From Pseudomonadota bacterium (GTDB taxonomy: Bacteria; Pseudomonadota; Gammaproteobacteria; Burkholderiales; Burkholderiaceae_B), in assembly GCA_021793875.1 (NCBI GenBank), contig JAJYRX010000010.1:1-15854 (forward strand): a stretch of 15,854 nt of DNA, in the 5' to 3' direction. Position numbers and translations under genes: made by a program. Positions 1 to 6,936 of this stretch are shown here, in pieces; within the stretch, counting starts at the first letter, position 1; each line of letters opens with the position of its first letter. The notes beneath the pieces were generated by a model. The model saw only the letters and a program-made list of their open reading frames with translations, had not been told where the DNA came from and did no database searches.

Positions 1-358
1 AGACAGAAAACAGTTTGGACGCCCTCTTGCCGCCAATCAGCTAATCCAGAAAAAACTGGCCGATATGCAAACTGAAATAACTATTGGCCTACAAGGTTGC
101 CTGCGCCTGGGTCGCATGAAAGACGAAAACATAGCTGCTGTAGAAATAACATCAATAATGAAGCGTAACTCTTGTGGAAAAGCACTTGATATTGCTCGCG
201 CTGCACGAGACATGCTTGGTGGTAATGGTATATCTGATGAGTTTGGTGTGGCCCGCCACCTAGTGAACCTTGAAGTGGTTAACACTTATGAAGGTACACA
301 CGATGTGCATGCCCTTATACTTGGACGAGCACAAACTGGTTTACAAGCATTCTTTTAA
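1..358 (+). CDS. gcdH: Glutaryl-CoA dehydrogenase, C-terminal part (5' end outside window)
   Basis: The reading frame is open from the left edge (first full codon at base 2) to TAA at 356-358, so only about the last 118 residues are present. They match the end of glutaryl-CoA dehydrogenase, an FAD-dependent acyl-CoA dehydrogenase that oxidises and decarboxylates glutaryl-CoA to crotonyl-CoA in lysine and tryptophan breakdown. Visible family blocks are DRKQFGRPLAANQLIQKKLA at the start, the ARDMLGGNGISDE loop, and NTYEGTHDVHALILGRA, which carries the catalytic-base glutamate (the Glu of YEGT). These blocks are specific to this subfamily rather than general acyl-CoA dehydrogenases. The gene ends just before a hairpin terminator. 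The crotonase-fold gene that follows lacks the hydratase residues needed to use crotonyl-CoA, so a direct pathway link is not established. Confidence 0.93.
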   Translation, partial: DRKQFGRPLAANQLIQKKLADMQTEITIGLQGCLRLGRMKDENIAAVEITSIMKRNSCGKALDIARAARDMLGGNGISDEFGVARHLVNLEVVNTYEGTHDVHALILGRAQTGLQAFF

Positions 359-368
359 TAGATATATA
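340..368 (+). promoter_or_regulatory. Candidate sigma70 promoter inside the gcdH 3' end
   Basis: TTTACA at 340-345 and TATATA at 363-368 are separated by 17 bases, each one mismatch from the sigma70 boxes. The predicted start near 375 lies just before the hairpin at 382-410 and ahead of the crotonase-fold gene at 440. AT-rich stretches produce such matches by chance, so this is a candidate only. Confidence 0.4.
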
Positions 369-381
369 CTTTATTTAAGCC

Positions 382-410
382 AAAAAGCCTGGCTAGACCA
401 GGCTTTTTTT
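382..410 (+). terminator. Intrinsic terminator after gcdH
   Basis: GCCTGG (387-392) pairs with CCAGGC (398-403) across a five-base loop. Flanking A and T runs extend the stem (382-386 with 404-408), and a seven-T tract ends at 410. Because both arms carry homopolymer flanks, the element could work in either direction. It lies 23 bases past the gcdH stop and only 29 bases before the next start codon. Confidence 0.9.
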
Positions 411-439
411 ATGAAGCAAGCGCTAATAACGGAGACAAT

Positions 440-1240
440 ATGCAAACACAAGCCGTGCTAACCACCATTAAAAATAATGTTGCAACTATTACATTAAACC
501 GACCGACACAGTTAAACGCGCTTAACCTGGAACTTTGTAACGCACTTGCAGATGCTTTGGCTAATGTACATCACAATAAGCACGTAAGAGCAGTAATAAT
601 CAATGGGGCAGGCGACCACTTCATGGCTGGTGGTGATATACATTGGTTCAAAAGCCTTCTAAATGAGCCTGGTGATAATAAACAGGCTAAGTTTGAACAA
701 GTAATTCAAGTGGTTAATAACATTGTTTTGCGCATACAGCACATGCAAAAGCCCGTAATAGCGAGTGTAAAAGGTGCGGCAGCTGGATTTGGATTTTCAT
801 TAATGGCCGCCTGCGACCTAGTTATAGCATCTAACAATAGTTACTTTACGCTGGCGTATTGTCATATTGGAACCAGCCCTGACGGTGGTGCAACGTTTAC
901 ATTGCCACGCATAGTGGGACATAAAAAGGCTATGGAAATAGCCCTATTAGGTGACAGGTTTGATGCAAGCAAGGCTAAAGAACTTGGGCTAGTAAACCAA
1001 ATATGCACACCAGAAGAGCTTGAAGAACAATCAAACACGTTGGCACAAAGGCTTTCAGCAGGGCCGTCAATAGCTCTAGCTAACACCAAAAGATTGATCA
1101 ACCTGTCTATGCATAATAGTTTGGAACAACAGTTAAATGCCGAGATGGAAAGTTTTAGCACTTGCACAACAACTGCTGACTTTATTGAAGGCATTACTGC
1201 ATTTACAGAAAAGCGCAAACCAGACTTTAATAGCAAATAA
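440..1240 (+). CDS. Enoyl-CoA hydratase/isomerase (crotonase) family protein, isomerase-like active site
   Basis: This 266-residue protein has the crotonase fold: N-terminal TITLNRPTQLNALN, the first oxyanion-hole block AGGDIHWF (63-70), and the second around KGAAAGFGFSLMAACD (111-126). By alignment from memory with rat mitochondrial crotonase, the two catalytic glutamates are replaced by Ser120 and Tyr140. Asp148 in TSPDGGATFTLPR sits where PaaG-type and related isomerases carry their acidic residue. It is therefore more likely an acyl-CoA isomerase or a related activity than a true hydratase; the substrate cannot be read from sequence. The start is ATG with GGAG at 431-434. The downstream flavoprotein gene begins 14 bases after its stop, which suggests one operon. 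Confidence 0.85.
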   Translation: MQTQAVLTTIKNNVATITLNRPTQLNALNLELCNALADALANVHHNKHVRAVIINGAGDHFMAGGDIHWFKSLLNEPGDNKQAKFEQVIQVVNNIVLRIQHMQKPVIASVKGAAAGFGFSLMAACDLVIASNNSYFTLAYCHIGTSPDGGATFTLPRIVGHKKAMEIALLGDRFDASKAKELGLVNQICTPEELEEQSNTLAQRLSAGPSIALANTKRLINLSMHNSLEQQLNAEMESFSTCTTTADFIEGITAFTEKRKPDFNSK

Positions 1241-1254
1241 CTAAGAGGACTCAC

Positions 1255-2232
1255 ATGAAAACCCGCATAACTGATATGTTTGGAATACGCTACCCTATTA
1301 TTCAGGGTGGCATGCACCATGTGGGATATGCAGAGCTTGCTGCTGCGGTATCAAACGCTGGAGGTCTTGGCATAATTACTGGCCTAACTCAGCCTAGCGC
1401 GAAAGACCTAGCAAACGAGATCAGTCGTTGTAAAAACCTAACCGACAAACCATTTGGTGTAAACCTGACATTTCTACCCATAGTAAAGCAGCCTGATTAT
1501 CCGGCATATGTACAGGCAATAATAGATGGCGGCGTAAAAATAGTAGAAACCGCTGGCAATAATCCACAACAATACCTACCAGCCTTAAAAGACGCTGGAA
1601 TAAAAATAATACATAAATGCACTTCAGTAAGGCATGCCCTTAAAGCCCAGTCCATAGGATGTGACGCCGCTAGCATAGACGGGTTTGAATGTGGTGGGCA
1701 CCCTGGAGAAGATGACATACCCAACTTTATACTTTTACCACGTGCTGCAGATGAGCTCTCTATCCCATTTGTTGCCTCTGGTGGGATGGCTGATGGACGT
1801 TCGCTAGTTGCTGCACTTGCACTAGGTGCCGACGGTATAAACATGGGTACACGCTTTATAGCAACAAAAGAAGCACCTGTTCATGACAATGTAAAACAGG
1901 CAATTCTTGCAGCTACCGAGCTTGATACACGTCTAATAATGCGCCCCCTACGAAATACAGAACGAGTTCTTAATAATACAGCTGTAGAGAAAATATTAGA
2001 TACTGAGAAAAAACTAGGTAGCGCTATAAGTTTTGAGGATATAGCCAACGAGGTGGCTGGAGTTTATCCACGGGTTATGCAAGGCGGCGAAGTAGATAAA
2101 GGAGCATGGTCATGCGGTATGGTGGCCGGCCTTATACACGACATACCCAGTGCCCAAGAGCTAATTGAAAGAATAATGGATCAGGCAAACAGTATCATTA
2201 AAAAACGTCTACAAAAATTCCTATATGACTAA
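1255..2232 (+). CDS. FMN-dependent NADH:quinone reductase / nitronate monooxygenase family protein
   Basis: This 325-residue TIM-barrel flavoprotein belongs to the 2-nitropropane dioxygenase-like family. Visible blocks are PIIQGGMHHVG (14-24), AAVSNAGGLG (30-39), PFGVNLT (66-72), KIIHKCTSVRHALKA (117-131), DGFECGGHPGED (142-153, with His149), ASGGMADG (174-181) and GADGINMGTRF (191-201). The last two form the FMN phosphate-binding end of the barrel. The pattern is very close to my memory of Pseudomonas aeruginosa PA1024, first called a nitronate monooxygenase and later shown to reduce quinones with NADH, so the database name nitronate monooxygenase may be misleading here. The start is ATG with AGAGGA at 1244-1249. 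It is probably cotranscribed with the upstream crotonase-fold gene. Physiological substrate unknown. Confidence 0.85.
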   Translation: MKTRITDMFGIRYPIIQGGMHHVGYAELAAAVSNAGGLGIITGLTQPSAKDLANEISRCKNLTDKPFGVNLTFLPIVKQPDYPAYVQAIIDGGVKIVETAGNNPQQYLPALKDAGIKIIHKCTSVRHALKAQSIGCDAASIDGFECGGHPGEDDIPNFILLPRAADELSIPFVASGGMADGRSLVAALALGADGINMGTRFIATKEAPVHDNVKQAILAATELDTRLIMRPLRNTERVLNNTAVEKILDTEKKLGSAISFEDIANEVAGVYPRVMQGGEVDKGAWSCGMVAGLIHDIPSAQELIERIMDQANSIIKKRLQKFLYD

Positions 2233-2296
2233 TAAACATCAATTGTCACAAACGTTAAAATTGATAGTTACACTAAACTAATTGCAGGTGAATAAA

Positions 2297-3283
2297 GTGA
2301 CAAATAAAATTCGTATTGGGATAGTCGGCTACGGCAACCTTGGTCGAGGGGTGCATACCGCAATACAACAAAACCCTGATATGTCCTTAGAGTGTGTTTT
2401 CAGTAGACGTGATCCCTCAACAGTAGAAGTTGTCGAACCAAAAGTGCCAGTACACTCGCTAGATAAAGTTGATAATTTCAAAGGTGATATTGACGTACTC
2501 ATACTGTGTGGTGGCTCTAAGAACGACCTACCAGAGCAAGGACCTGCATTAGCAGAATTATTTTGTACTGTTGATAGCTTTGACACTCACGCACGCATTC
2601 CTGAATACTTTGAGCAAGTAAATACAGCTGCTATTAAGGGAGGTACAACCTCTCTTATCTCCACCGGATGGGACCCTGGCTTGTTTTCAATAAACCGGCT
2701 CTACGGAGAATCTATTTTGCCACTTGGTGCCACTTATACATTCTGGGGTAAAGGGCTTAGCCAAGGTCATTCCGATGCAGTTCGAAGAGTACCAGGCGTA
2801 AAAGCAGCAGTACAATACACAATTCCATCTGAAAATGCTATGCAGCGTGTTAGAAACGGAGAAAACCCTAATCTAACTACTCGTGAGCGCCACACACGTG
2901 AATGCTTTGTTGTTCTGGACGATGGCGCTAATGAGGAAGAAGTACGAGCAGCCATAGTGAATATGCCCGACTACTTCGCCGACTACGATACCACGGTGAA
3001 CTTTATTTCCATGCAGACTCTAGAACAAGAACACAGCAGCATGCCTCATGGTGGAGTAGTAATAAGAAGCGGTACCAGTGGTAACAACTCCAACCAAGTA
3101 ATTGAATACTCTCTAGCACTGGAAAGTAACCCAGAATTCACATCTAGCGTTCTAGTAGCTTATGCTCGTGCAATATACAAATTACATAAGCAAGGCAGCA
3201 AAGGAGCTTTTACTGTATTTGACATTGCACCGGGGCTTTTATCGCCAAAATCACCGGCTCAACTACGTAAAGAACTGCTTTAA
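2297..3283 (+). CDS. ddh: meso-Diaminopimelate D-dehydrogenase
   Basis: Ddh catalyses NADPH-dependent reductive amination of L-2-amino-6-oxopimelate (open-chain tetrahydrodipicolinate) to meso-diaminopimelate, a one-step route to the cell-wall and lysine precursor. The protein opens with the Rossmann motif IGIVGYGNLGRG, followed by FSRRDP, LILCGGSKNDLPEQGP, TVDSFDTH, STGWDPGLFSINR, FWGKGLSQGHSDAVRRVPGV, MPHGGVV and the C-terminal GAFTVFDIAPGLLSP, all close to Corynebacterium Ddh. I chose GTG at 2297 (328 residues, product MTNKIRIGIVGYG) because AGGTGA at 2286-2291 sits five bases upstream and this start matches the family N-terminus. TTG at 2282 and GTG at 2288 lie beside or inside that ribosome binding site. 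Its stop is one base from that of the convergent hydrolase gene. Confidence 0.95.
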   Translation: MTNKIRIGIVGYGNLGRGVHTAIQQNPDMSLECVFSRRDPSTVEVVEPKVPVHSLDKVDNFKGDIDVLILCGGSKNDLPEQGPALAELFCTVDSFDTHARIPEYFEQVNTAAIKGGTTSLISTGWDPGLFSINRLYGESILPLGATYTFWGKGLSQGHSDAVRRVPGVKAAVQYTIPSENAMQRVRNGENPNLTTRERHTRECFVVLDDGANEEEVRAAIVNMPDYFADYDTTVNFISMQTLEQEHSSMPHGGVVIRSGTSGNNSNQVIEYSLALESNPEFTSSVLVAYARAIYKLHKQGSKGAFTVFDIAPGLLSPKSPAQLRKELL

Positions 3284-3284
3284 A

Positions 3285-4067
3285 TTAAGGTAAATTTAAG
3301 AAGCTTTTTAGGGCCTGTATTACAACCTGGGGTTGGTCTTTATGCGGTGAATGAGCACAGTCAGGAATCGCTAGCACCTGCGTTTGTGGAAGTAAACGCT
3401 GTATTCCATATATTTGCTCCAGGGTGCCATATTCATCATCAATACCCTGCAGAGCAAGTACGGGGGTTGTTATCTTCGCAACCTCCTGCTCTATATTCCA
3501 TTTGCTAAATTCTGGCTCGAGCCAAGTATCGTTCCAACTCCAGAATACCGATTCTGGATCTTTATGATGACGGCCAAGACGCTCTTTAAGGTTTGTTGTA
3601 AGGTATATTTCTTTAGCTGCTTCTATTCCTTCAAGCGTTACATCTTCAACAAAAATATGGGGTGCTGCTACAGCAATAGCACGCGTGTGTTCGGGAAAAT
3701 AAGATGCAAACAGCAGGGCTATAGAACCGCCGTCGCTATGGCCATAAATTATTACCTGCTCATTGGCAAGGCCAACTGCCTCAAGAAACATTGGTAAGTC
3801 GTATTTAGCTTCTTGTTGAAGATAATTTATGCTGCGACGTTCATTTGGGCTTCTTACTGTACTATTGCCGTAACCGTATCGGCTATGTACCAGGCCTCTA
3901 CATGACAAAGCATCGCACACCTGCTGCGGCCAATTACGCCACATGCTTATGGAGCCCAAACCCTCGTGTAAAAATAAAATTACCGGTGCGTTATCAAGCT
4001 TTGGGTTAATCCACTTATACTCAAGCTTAATAGGATTGCCGGAACGTTTGATTGTGACATACTGCAT
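3285..4067 (-). CDS. Alpha/beta-fold hydrolase, substrate unknown
   Basis: This 260-residue soluble protein has the full alpha/beta hydrolase signature: an oxyanion loop HEGLGSIS (34-41), the nucleophile elbow GHSDGGS with Ser111, an acidic residue in GIDDEYGT (Asp210 or Asp211) and His239 in DCAHSPH. No signal peptide or membrane segment is seen, so it is probably cytoplasmic. The HEGLGS..MWRNWP pattern is familiar from a common Burkholderiales hydrolase group, but I cannot name a substrate. The start is ATG with AGAGG seven bases upstream. It is transcribed divergently from the MaoC-like gene across 74 bases and convergently with ddh. Esterase, thioesterase or C-C hydrolase activity are all possible. 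Confidence 0.85.
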   Translation of the reverse strand: MQYVTIKRSGNPIKLEYKWINPKLDNAPVILFLHEGLGSISMWRNWPQQVCDALSCRGLVHSRYGYGNSTVRSPNERRSINYLQQEAKYDLPMFLEAVGLANEQVIIYGHSDGGSIALLFASYFPEHTRAIAVAAPHIFVEDVTLEGIEAAKEIYLTTNLKERLGRHHKDPESVFWSWNDTWLEPEFSKWNIEQEVAKITTPVLALQGIDDEYGTLEQIYGIQRLLPQTQVLAIPDCAHSPHKDQPQVVIQALKSFLNLP

Positions 4068-4141
4068 GCCTATACCTCTACCTCGTTTTAACTTATTATG
4101 TTTTTAGTAAGCATGATACAACGAGAAGGAGGCTAAGAATC

Positions 4142-4579
4142 ATGAGGTTTGCTGATTTTGAGACCGGAATGGTAATAAAACACCCACCAATTACCGTAAC
4201 CAAAGAAGAAATATTAAATTTTGCTGAATCGTATGATCCACAGTGGTTTCATATCAGTCCAGAAAAAGCAGAGTCTAGCAGGTGGGGTGGCCTTATAAGC
4301 AGTGGATGGCTAACTTGTAGTCTGGCAATGCGAATGGCGGTTAATTCGGCACTACACGATTCAGAGTGTTTTGGATCACCAGGCCTAGAAAAGCTTTTGT
4401 GGTTAAAGCCGGTAAGGCCTGATGACTCTATAAGGCTAGAAGCAACGGTAGACTCCGCAAGAACCTCATCTTCCAGAAGTGACCTTGGAATACTAAGATG
4501 GACTTGGCGTATATATAACCAAAGCGACGAACAGGTTCTTGAAATGGTTGTCACTAACCTGTTCGATCTGCAAGACTAA
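4142..4579 (+). CDS. MaoC-like hot-dog fold dehydratase
   Basis: This 145-residue single hot-dog domain protein carries FAESYDPQWFHISPEKA (27-43), where Asp32 and His37 stand where the catalytic Asp and His of (R)-specific enoyl-CoA hydratases lie. It continues with the helix segment WGGLISSGWLTCSLAMRM. A central block LWLKPVRPDDSIRLEATV matches the sheet region of MaoC-family proteins. Such enzymes hydrate trans-2-enoyl-CoA or related thioesters; the acyl group here is unknown. The start is ATG with a strong AAGGAGG at 4126-4132. The gene stands alone on the plus strand, and its stop is three bases from the convergent ahpF stop. Confidence 0.82.
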   Translation: MRFADFETGMVIKHPPITVTKEEILNFAESYDPQWFHISPEKAESSRWGGLISSGWLTCSLAMRMAVNSALHDSECFGSPGLEKLLWLKPVRPDDSIRLEATVDSARTSSSRSDLGILRWTWRIYNQSDEQVLEMVVTNLFDLQD

Positions 4580-4582
4580 GTT

Positions 4583-6166
4583 TTAGGCAACCTGCACCTT
4601 TTCGTCTGCCTCATCGCTAACCGACGACCTTATTAGGTAATCGAAAGCACTCAGAGAAGCTTTAGCACCGTCACCGGCAGCAATAACAATTTGCTTATAT
4701 GGAACTGTGGTTGCGTCACCTGCAGCAAATACACCTTTGATAGAAGTTTCGCCGCGAGCATTAATTTCAATCTCGCCGTAACGGCTAAGATCAACCGTAC
4801 CCTTTAGCCACTCTGTATTAGGCACCAAACCTATCTGAACGAATACTCCGTCAAGATCTATACGATGTGACTCATTACTATTGCGATCGGTATACTGAAG
4901 ACCAGTTACCTTAGAACCATCACCATGGATTTCTGTAGTTTGAGCCGAAGTAATTATGGTTACGTTAGGAAGACTACGCAGTTTACGCTGCAACACTTCA
5001 TCGGCACGCATTTGGTTATCAAACTCTATAAGAGTTACATGCTCAACAAGTCCTGCGAGATCGATTCCTGCCTCTACACCAGAGTTACCACCACCTATAA
5101 CAGCAACTTTTTTGCCTTTAAATAGTGGCCCATCACAATGCGGGCAATAGGCTACGCCCTTGTTACGATATTCTTGCTCACCAGGAACATTTATTTCACG
5201 CCAGCGTGCACCAGTAGCCAAAATTACCGAACGACTTTTTAATGAGCCACCATTGGCCATTTTTACTTCAATTAAGTCACCGGGTATAAGTTCTGTAGCC
5301 TGTTGTAGATTCATGATATCAACATCATAATCGCGCACATGCTCTTCTAGGGCTACAGCAAATTTTGGTCCCTCTGTTTCTTTTACAGAAATAAAGTTTT
5401 CTATGCTCATGGTATCGAGCACTTGTCCACCGAACCTTTCAGCTACCACACCGGTTCGAATTCCCTTACGAGCAGCATATACAGCTGCTGCTGCACCAGC
5501 AGGCCCACCACCTACGACCAGAACATCAAAAGGGTCTTTGGCGCTAAGCTCTTCTGCTTTTCTGTCGGCCGCTCCGGTATCGAGTTTATCAAGTAGTGCC
5601 TCTATAGTTGTACGACCTTGCGTAAACTGTTCGCCATTCATAAACACCATAGGCACAGACATAACCTGGCGTTTTTCCACTTCATCTTGGAACAGCGCGC
5701 CATCTATAGACACATGTTTGATACGCGGGTTGATAATAGACATGGTATTAAGAGCTTGAACCGTGTCTGGGCAATTCTGACAAGATAACGAAAAAAACGT
5801 CTCAAACTCATAATTACCTGGAAGGTTGCGAATTTGCTCTATTACATCTTCTTCCAGCTTGATTGGGTGACCGCCAACCTGCAATAAGGCTAGCACTAAC
5901 GAGGTAAACTCGTGCCCCATGGGAATACCGGCAAACTCTATACTTATCTCGGTATTTACGCGCTTTATAGCAAACGAAGGAGTGCGCTTGGATGCATCTG
6001 CACCCTCTTTAAAGCTTATTTTGTCAGACATAGATTCGATTTGCGTTAGCAGCTCGCGTAGCTCTGCTGATTTCTGACCTTCATCAAGATATGCTTCAAG
6101 CTCTATAGGCTCGACCAACATATCCATATAGGTCTGCAATTGTGCTTTCATGTTTGCGTCTAACAT
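4583..6166 (-). CDS. ahpF: Alkyl hydroperoxide reductase subunit F (NADH-dependent AhpC disulfide reductase)
   Basis: AhpF is an FAD enzyme that moves electrons from NADH through two disulfides to AhpC. The 527-residue protein is close to the E. coli length (521). It has an N-terminal double-thioredoxin-fold domain with SCQNCP (Cys129, Cys132), an FAD-binding VVGGGPAGAAAA (217-228), the redox-active CPHC (Cys341, Cys344), an NADH-binding VIGGGNSGVEA (356-366) and the C-terminal FAD motif VFAAGDATTVPYKQ (479-492). The start MLDANMKAQL mirrors the E. coli N-terminus, and AAGGAA lies eight bases upstream. It follows ahpC in the same direction after 102 bases that hold two hairpins, so it is probably the second, less expressed gene of the operon. 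Confidence 0.97.
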   Translation of the reverse strand: MLDANMKAQLQTYMDMLVEPIELEAYLDEGQKSAELRELLTQIESMSDKISFKEGADASKRTPSFAIKRVNTEISIEFAGIPMGHEFTSLVLALLQVGGHPIKLEEDVIEQIRNLPGNYEFETFFSLSCQNCPDTVQALNTMSIINPRIKHVSIDGALFQDEVEKRQVMSVPMVFMNGEQFTQGRTTIEALLDKLDTGAADRKAEELSAKDPFDVLVVGGGPAGAAAAVYAARKGIRTGVVAERFGGQVLDTMSIENFISVKETEGPKFAVALEEHVRDYDVDIMNLQQATELIPGDLIEVKMANGGSLKSRSVILATGARWREINVPGEQEYRNKGVAYCPHCDGPLFKGKKVAVIGGGNSGVEAGIDLAGLVEHVTLIEFDNQMRADEVLQRKLRSLPNVTIITSAQTTEIHGDGSKVTGLQYTDRNSNESHRIDLDGVFVQIGLVPNTEWLKGTVDLSRYGEIEINARGETSIKGVFAAGDATTVPYKQIVIAAGDGAKASLSAFDYLIRSSVSDEADEKVQVA

Positions 6167-6201
6167 TTTGCTAATTCCTTCGTAAGTTACTTTTCCTAAT
6201 T

Positions 6202-6225
6202 GCGCACTGCCCTAGAGCAGTGCGC
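6202..6225 (-). other. Perfect nine-base-pair hairpin between ahpC and ahpF
   Basis: GCGCACTGC (6202-6210) and GCAGTGCGC (6217-6225) pair perfectly around a six-base loop. In the ahpC-to-ahpF direction the stem is followed by a mixed AATTAGGAAA sequence and not a T run. It is therefore more likely an mRNA-stabilising or partial attenuating element than a full terminator. Confidence 0.75.
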
Positions 6226-6238
6226 CCGACATAATTTG

Positions 6239-6256
6239 GGTAACGTATTTGTTACC
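6239..6256 (-). other. Second, shorter hairpin just after ahpC
   Basis: GGTAAC (6239-6244) and GTTACC (6251-6256) form a six-base-pair stem with a six-base loop, 12 bases past the ahpC stop codon. In the ahpC direction it is followed by CAAATT, so no classical T tract. In the opposite direction it is followed by TTTT. Confidence 0.5.
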
Positions 6257-6268
6257 TTTTAAGTGTCG

Positions 6269-6832
6269 TTAGATTTTGCCTATAAGGTCTAGCGAAGGCT
6301 TAAGTGTTTCAGCACCTTCTTGCCATTTTGCAGGACATACTTCGTCTGGGTTCTTAGCAATGTACTGTGCAGCCTTAACCTTGCGTAACAGCTCGGAAGC
6401 TACGCGACCGATACCGTTATCGTGTACTTCCATTACCTTGATAACTCCCTCAGGGTTAACTACGAAAGTACCACGTAAAGCTATACCTTCTTCTTCTATA
6501 AGAACCTCAAAATTGCGTGACAACGTATGGGTAGGGTCAGCAATCATTGGGTAGTTAACTTTACCTATAGCATCTGATGTGTCATGCCATGCTTTGTGTG
6601 AGAAGTGAGTGTCGGTAGAAACACTGTAAATTTCCACACCAATTTTCTGAAACTCTTCGTACTGCTCGGCCAAGTCTTCGAGTTCTGTAGGGCACACAAA
6701 GGTAAAGTCAGCAGGGTAAAAAACAAATACAGACCACTTTCCGGCAATACTTTGGTCGGAAACTTCAACAAACTTGCCGTTGTGGTAAGCAGTTGCTTTA
6801 AAAGGTTTGATTTGTGTGTTGATCAAAGACAT
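6269..6832 (-). CDS. ahpC: Alkyl hydroperoxide reductase subunit C (2-Cys peroxiredoxin)
   Basis: AhpC reduces hydrogen peroxide, organic hydroperoxides and peroxynitrite in the cytoplasm and is recycled by AhpF. The 187-residue protein has exactly the E. coli length. The peroxidatic Cys47 lies in DFTFVCPTELED and the resolving Cys166 in DEVCPAKW near the C-terminus, the arrangement of a typical 2-Cys AhpC decamer. RGTFVVNPEG (120-129) is the conserved core strand. The start is ATG with AAGGAG at 6838-6843. It sits downstream of a strong promoter with an OxyR-type site, and ahpF follows, so a peroxide-induced ahpCF operon is the natural reading. Confidence 0.97.
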   Translation of the reverse strand: MSLINTQIKPFKATAYHNGKFVEVSDQSIAGKWSVFVFYPADFTFVCPTELEDLAEQYEEFQKIGVEIYSVSTDTHFSHKAWHDTSDAIGKVNYPMIADPTHTLSRNFEVLIEEEGIALRGTFVVNPEGVIKVMEVHDNGIGRVASELLRKVKAAQYIAKNPDEVCPAKWQEGAETLKPSLDLIGKI

Positions 6833-6870
6833 ATTGACTCCTTAATGAGTAAATGAGTTAGCGTTATTAA

Positions 6871-6899
6871 AGTATAGGATGCGACATCCCATTTGTAAA
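6871..6899 (-). promoter_or_regulatory. ahpC promoter, sigma70 type
   Basis: On the minus strand TTTACA (6899-6894) and TATACT (6876-6871) are separated by exactly 17 bases, each box one mismatch from consensus. The predicted start is near 6864, giving a leader of about 32 bases. The spacer holds a small palindrome, GGATG-TCG-CATCC. Confidence 0.82.
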
Positions 6900-6936
6900 T
6901 TTGATTATTTTTATCTTATCAATAGCTATTAGCTAT
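6900..6936 (-). promoter_or_regulatory. OxyR-type operator upstream of ahpC
   Basis: The distal half, 6936-6922, reads ATAGCTAATAGCTAT and fits the published OxyR half-pattern ATAGnTnnnAnCTAT at every fixed position. Seven bases on, the proximal half (6914-6900) is degenerate (ATAA...CAAA). The 37-base block ends directly against the -35 box, the position expected for activation by OxyR. The distal half overlaps the pyrF stop codon. No oxyR gene is in the window. Confidence 0.7.

Noticed and set aside
862..1320. Long open frame on the minus strand opposite the crotonase-fold gene (152 codons)
   Set aside because: The translation has no recognisable domain, and the plus-strand frame has clear family motifs. 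It is a shadow frame.
2238..2265. Inverted repeat ATCAATT...AATTGAT before ddh as an operator or terminator
   Set aside because: Seven AT-rich bases on each side with a 14-base loop are easily met by chance. There is no T run and no clear promoter nearby.
2282..2296. Longer ddh product starting at TTG 2282
   Set aside because: The extra residues lie on the AGGTGA ribosome binding site for GTG 2297, and the family N-terminus begins at the GTG.
4068..4141. Promoters in the divergent gap between the hydrolase and MaoC-like genes
   Set aside because: The best minus-strand pair (TTGTAT and CATAAT) has a 15-base spacer and nothing convincing is seen on the plus strand, so no promoter is called.
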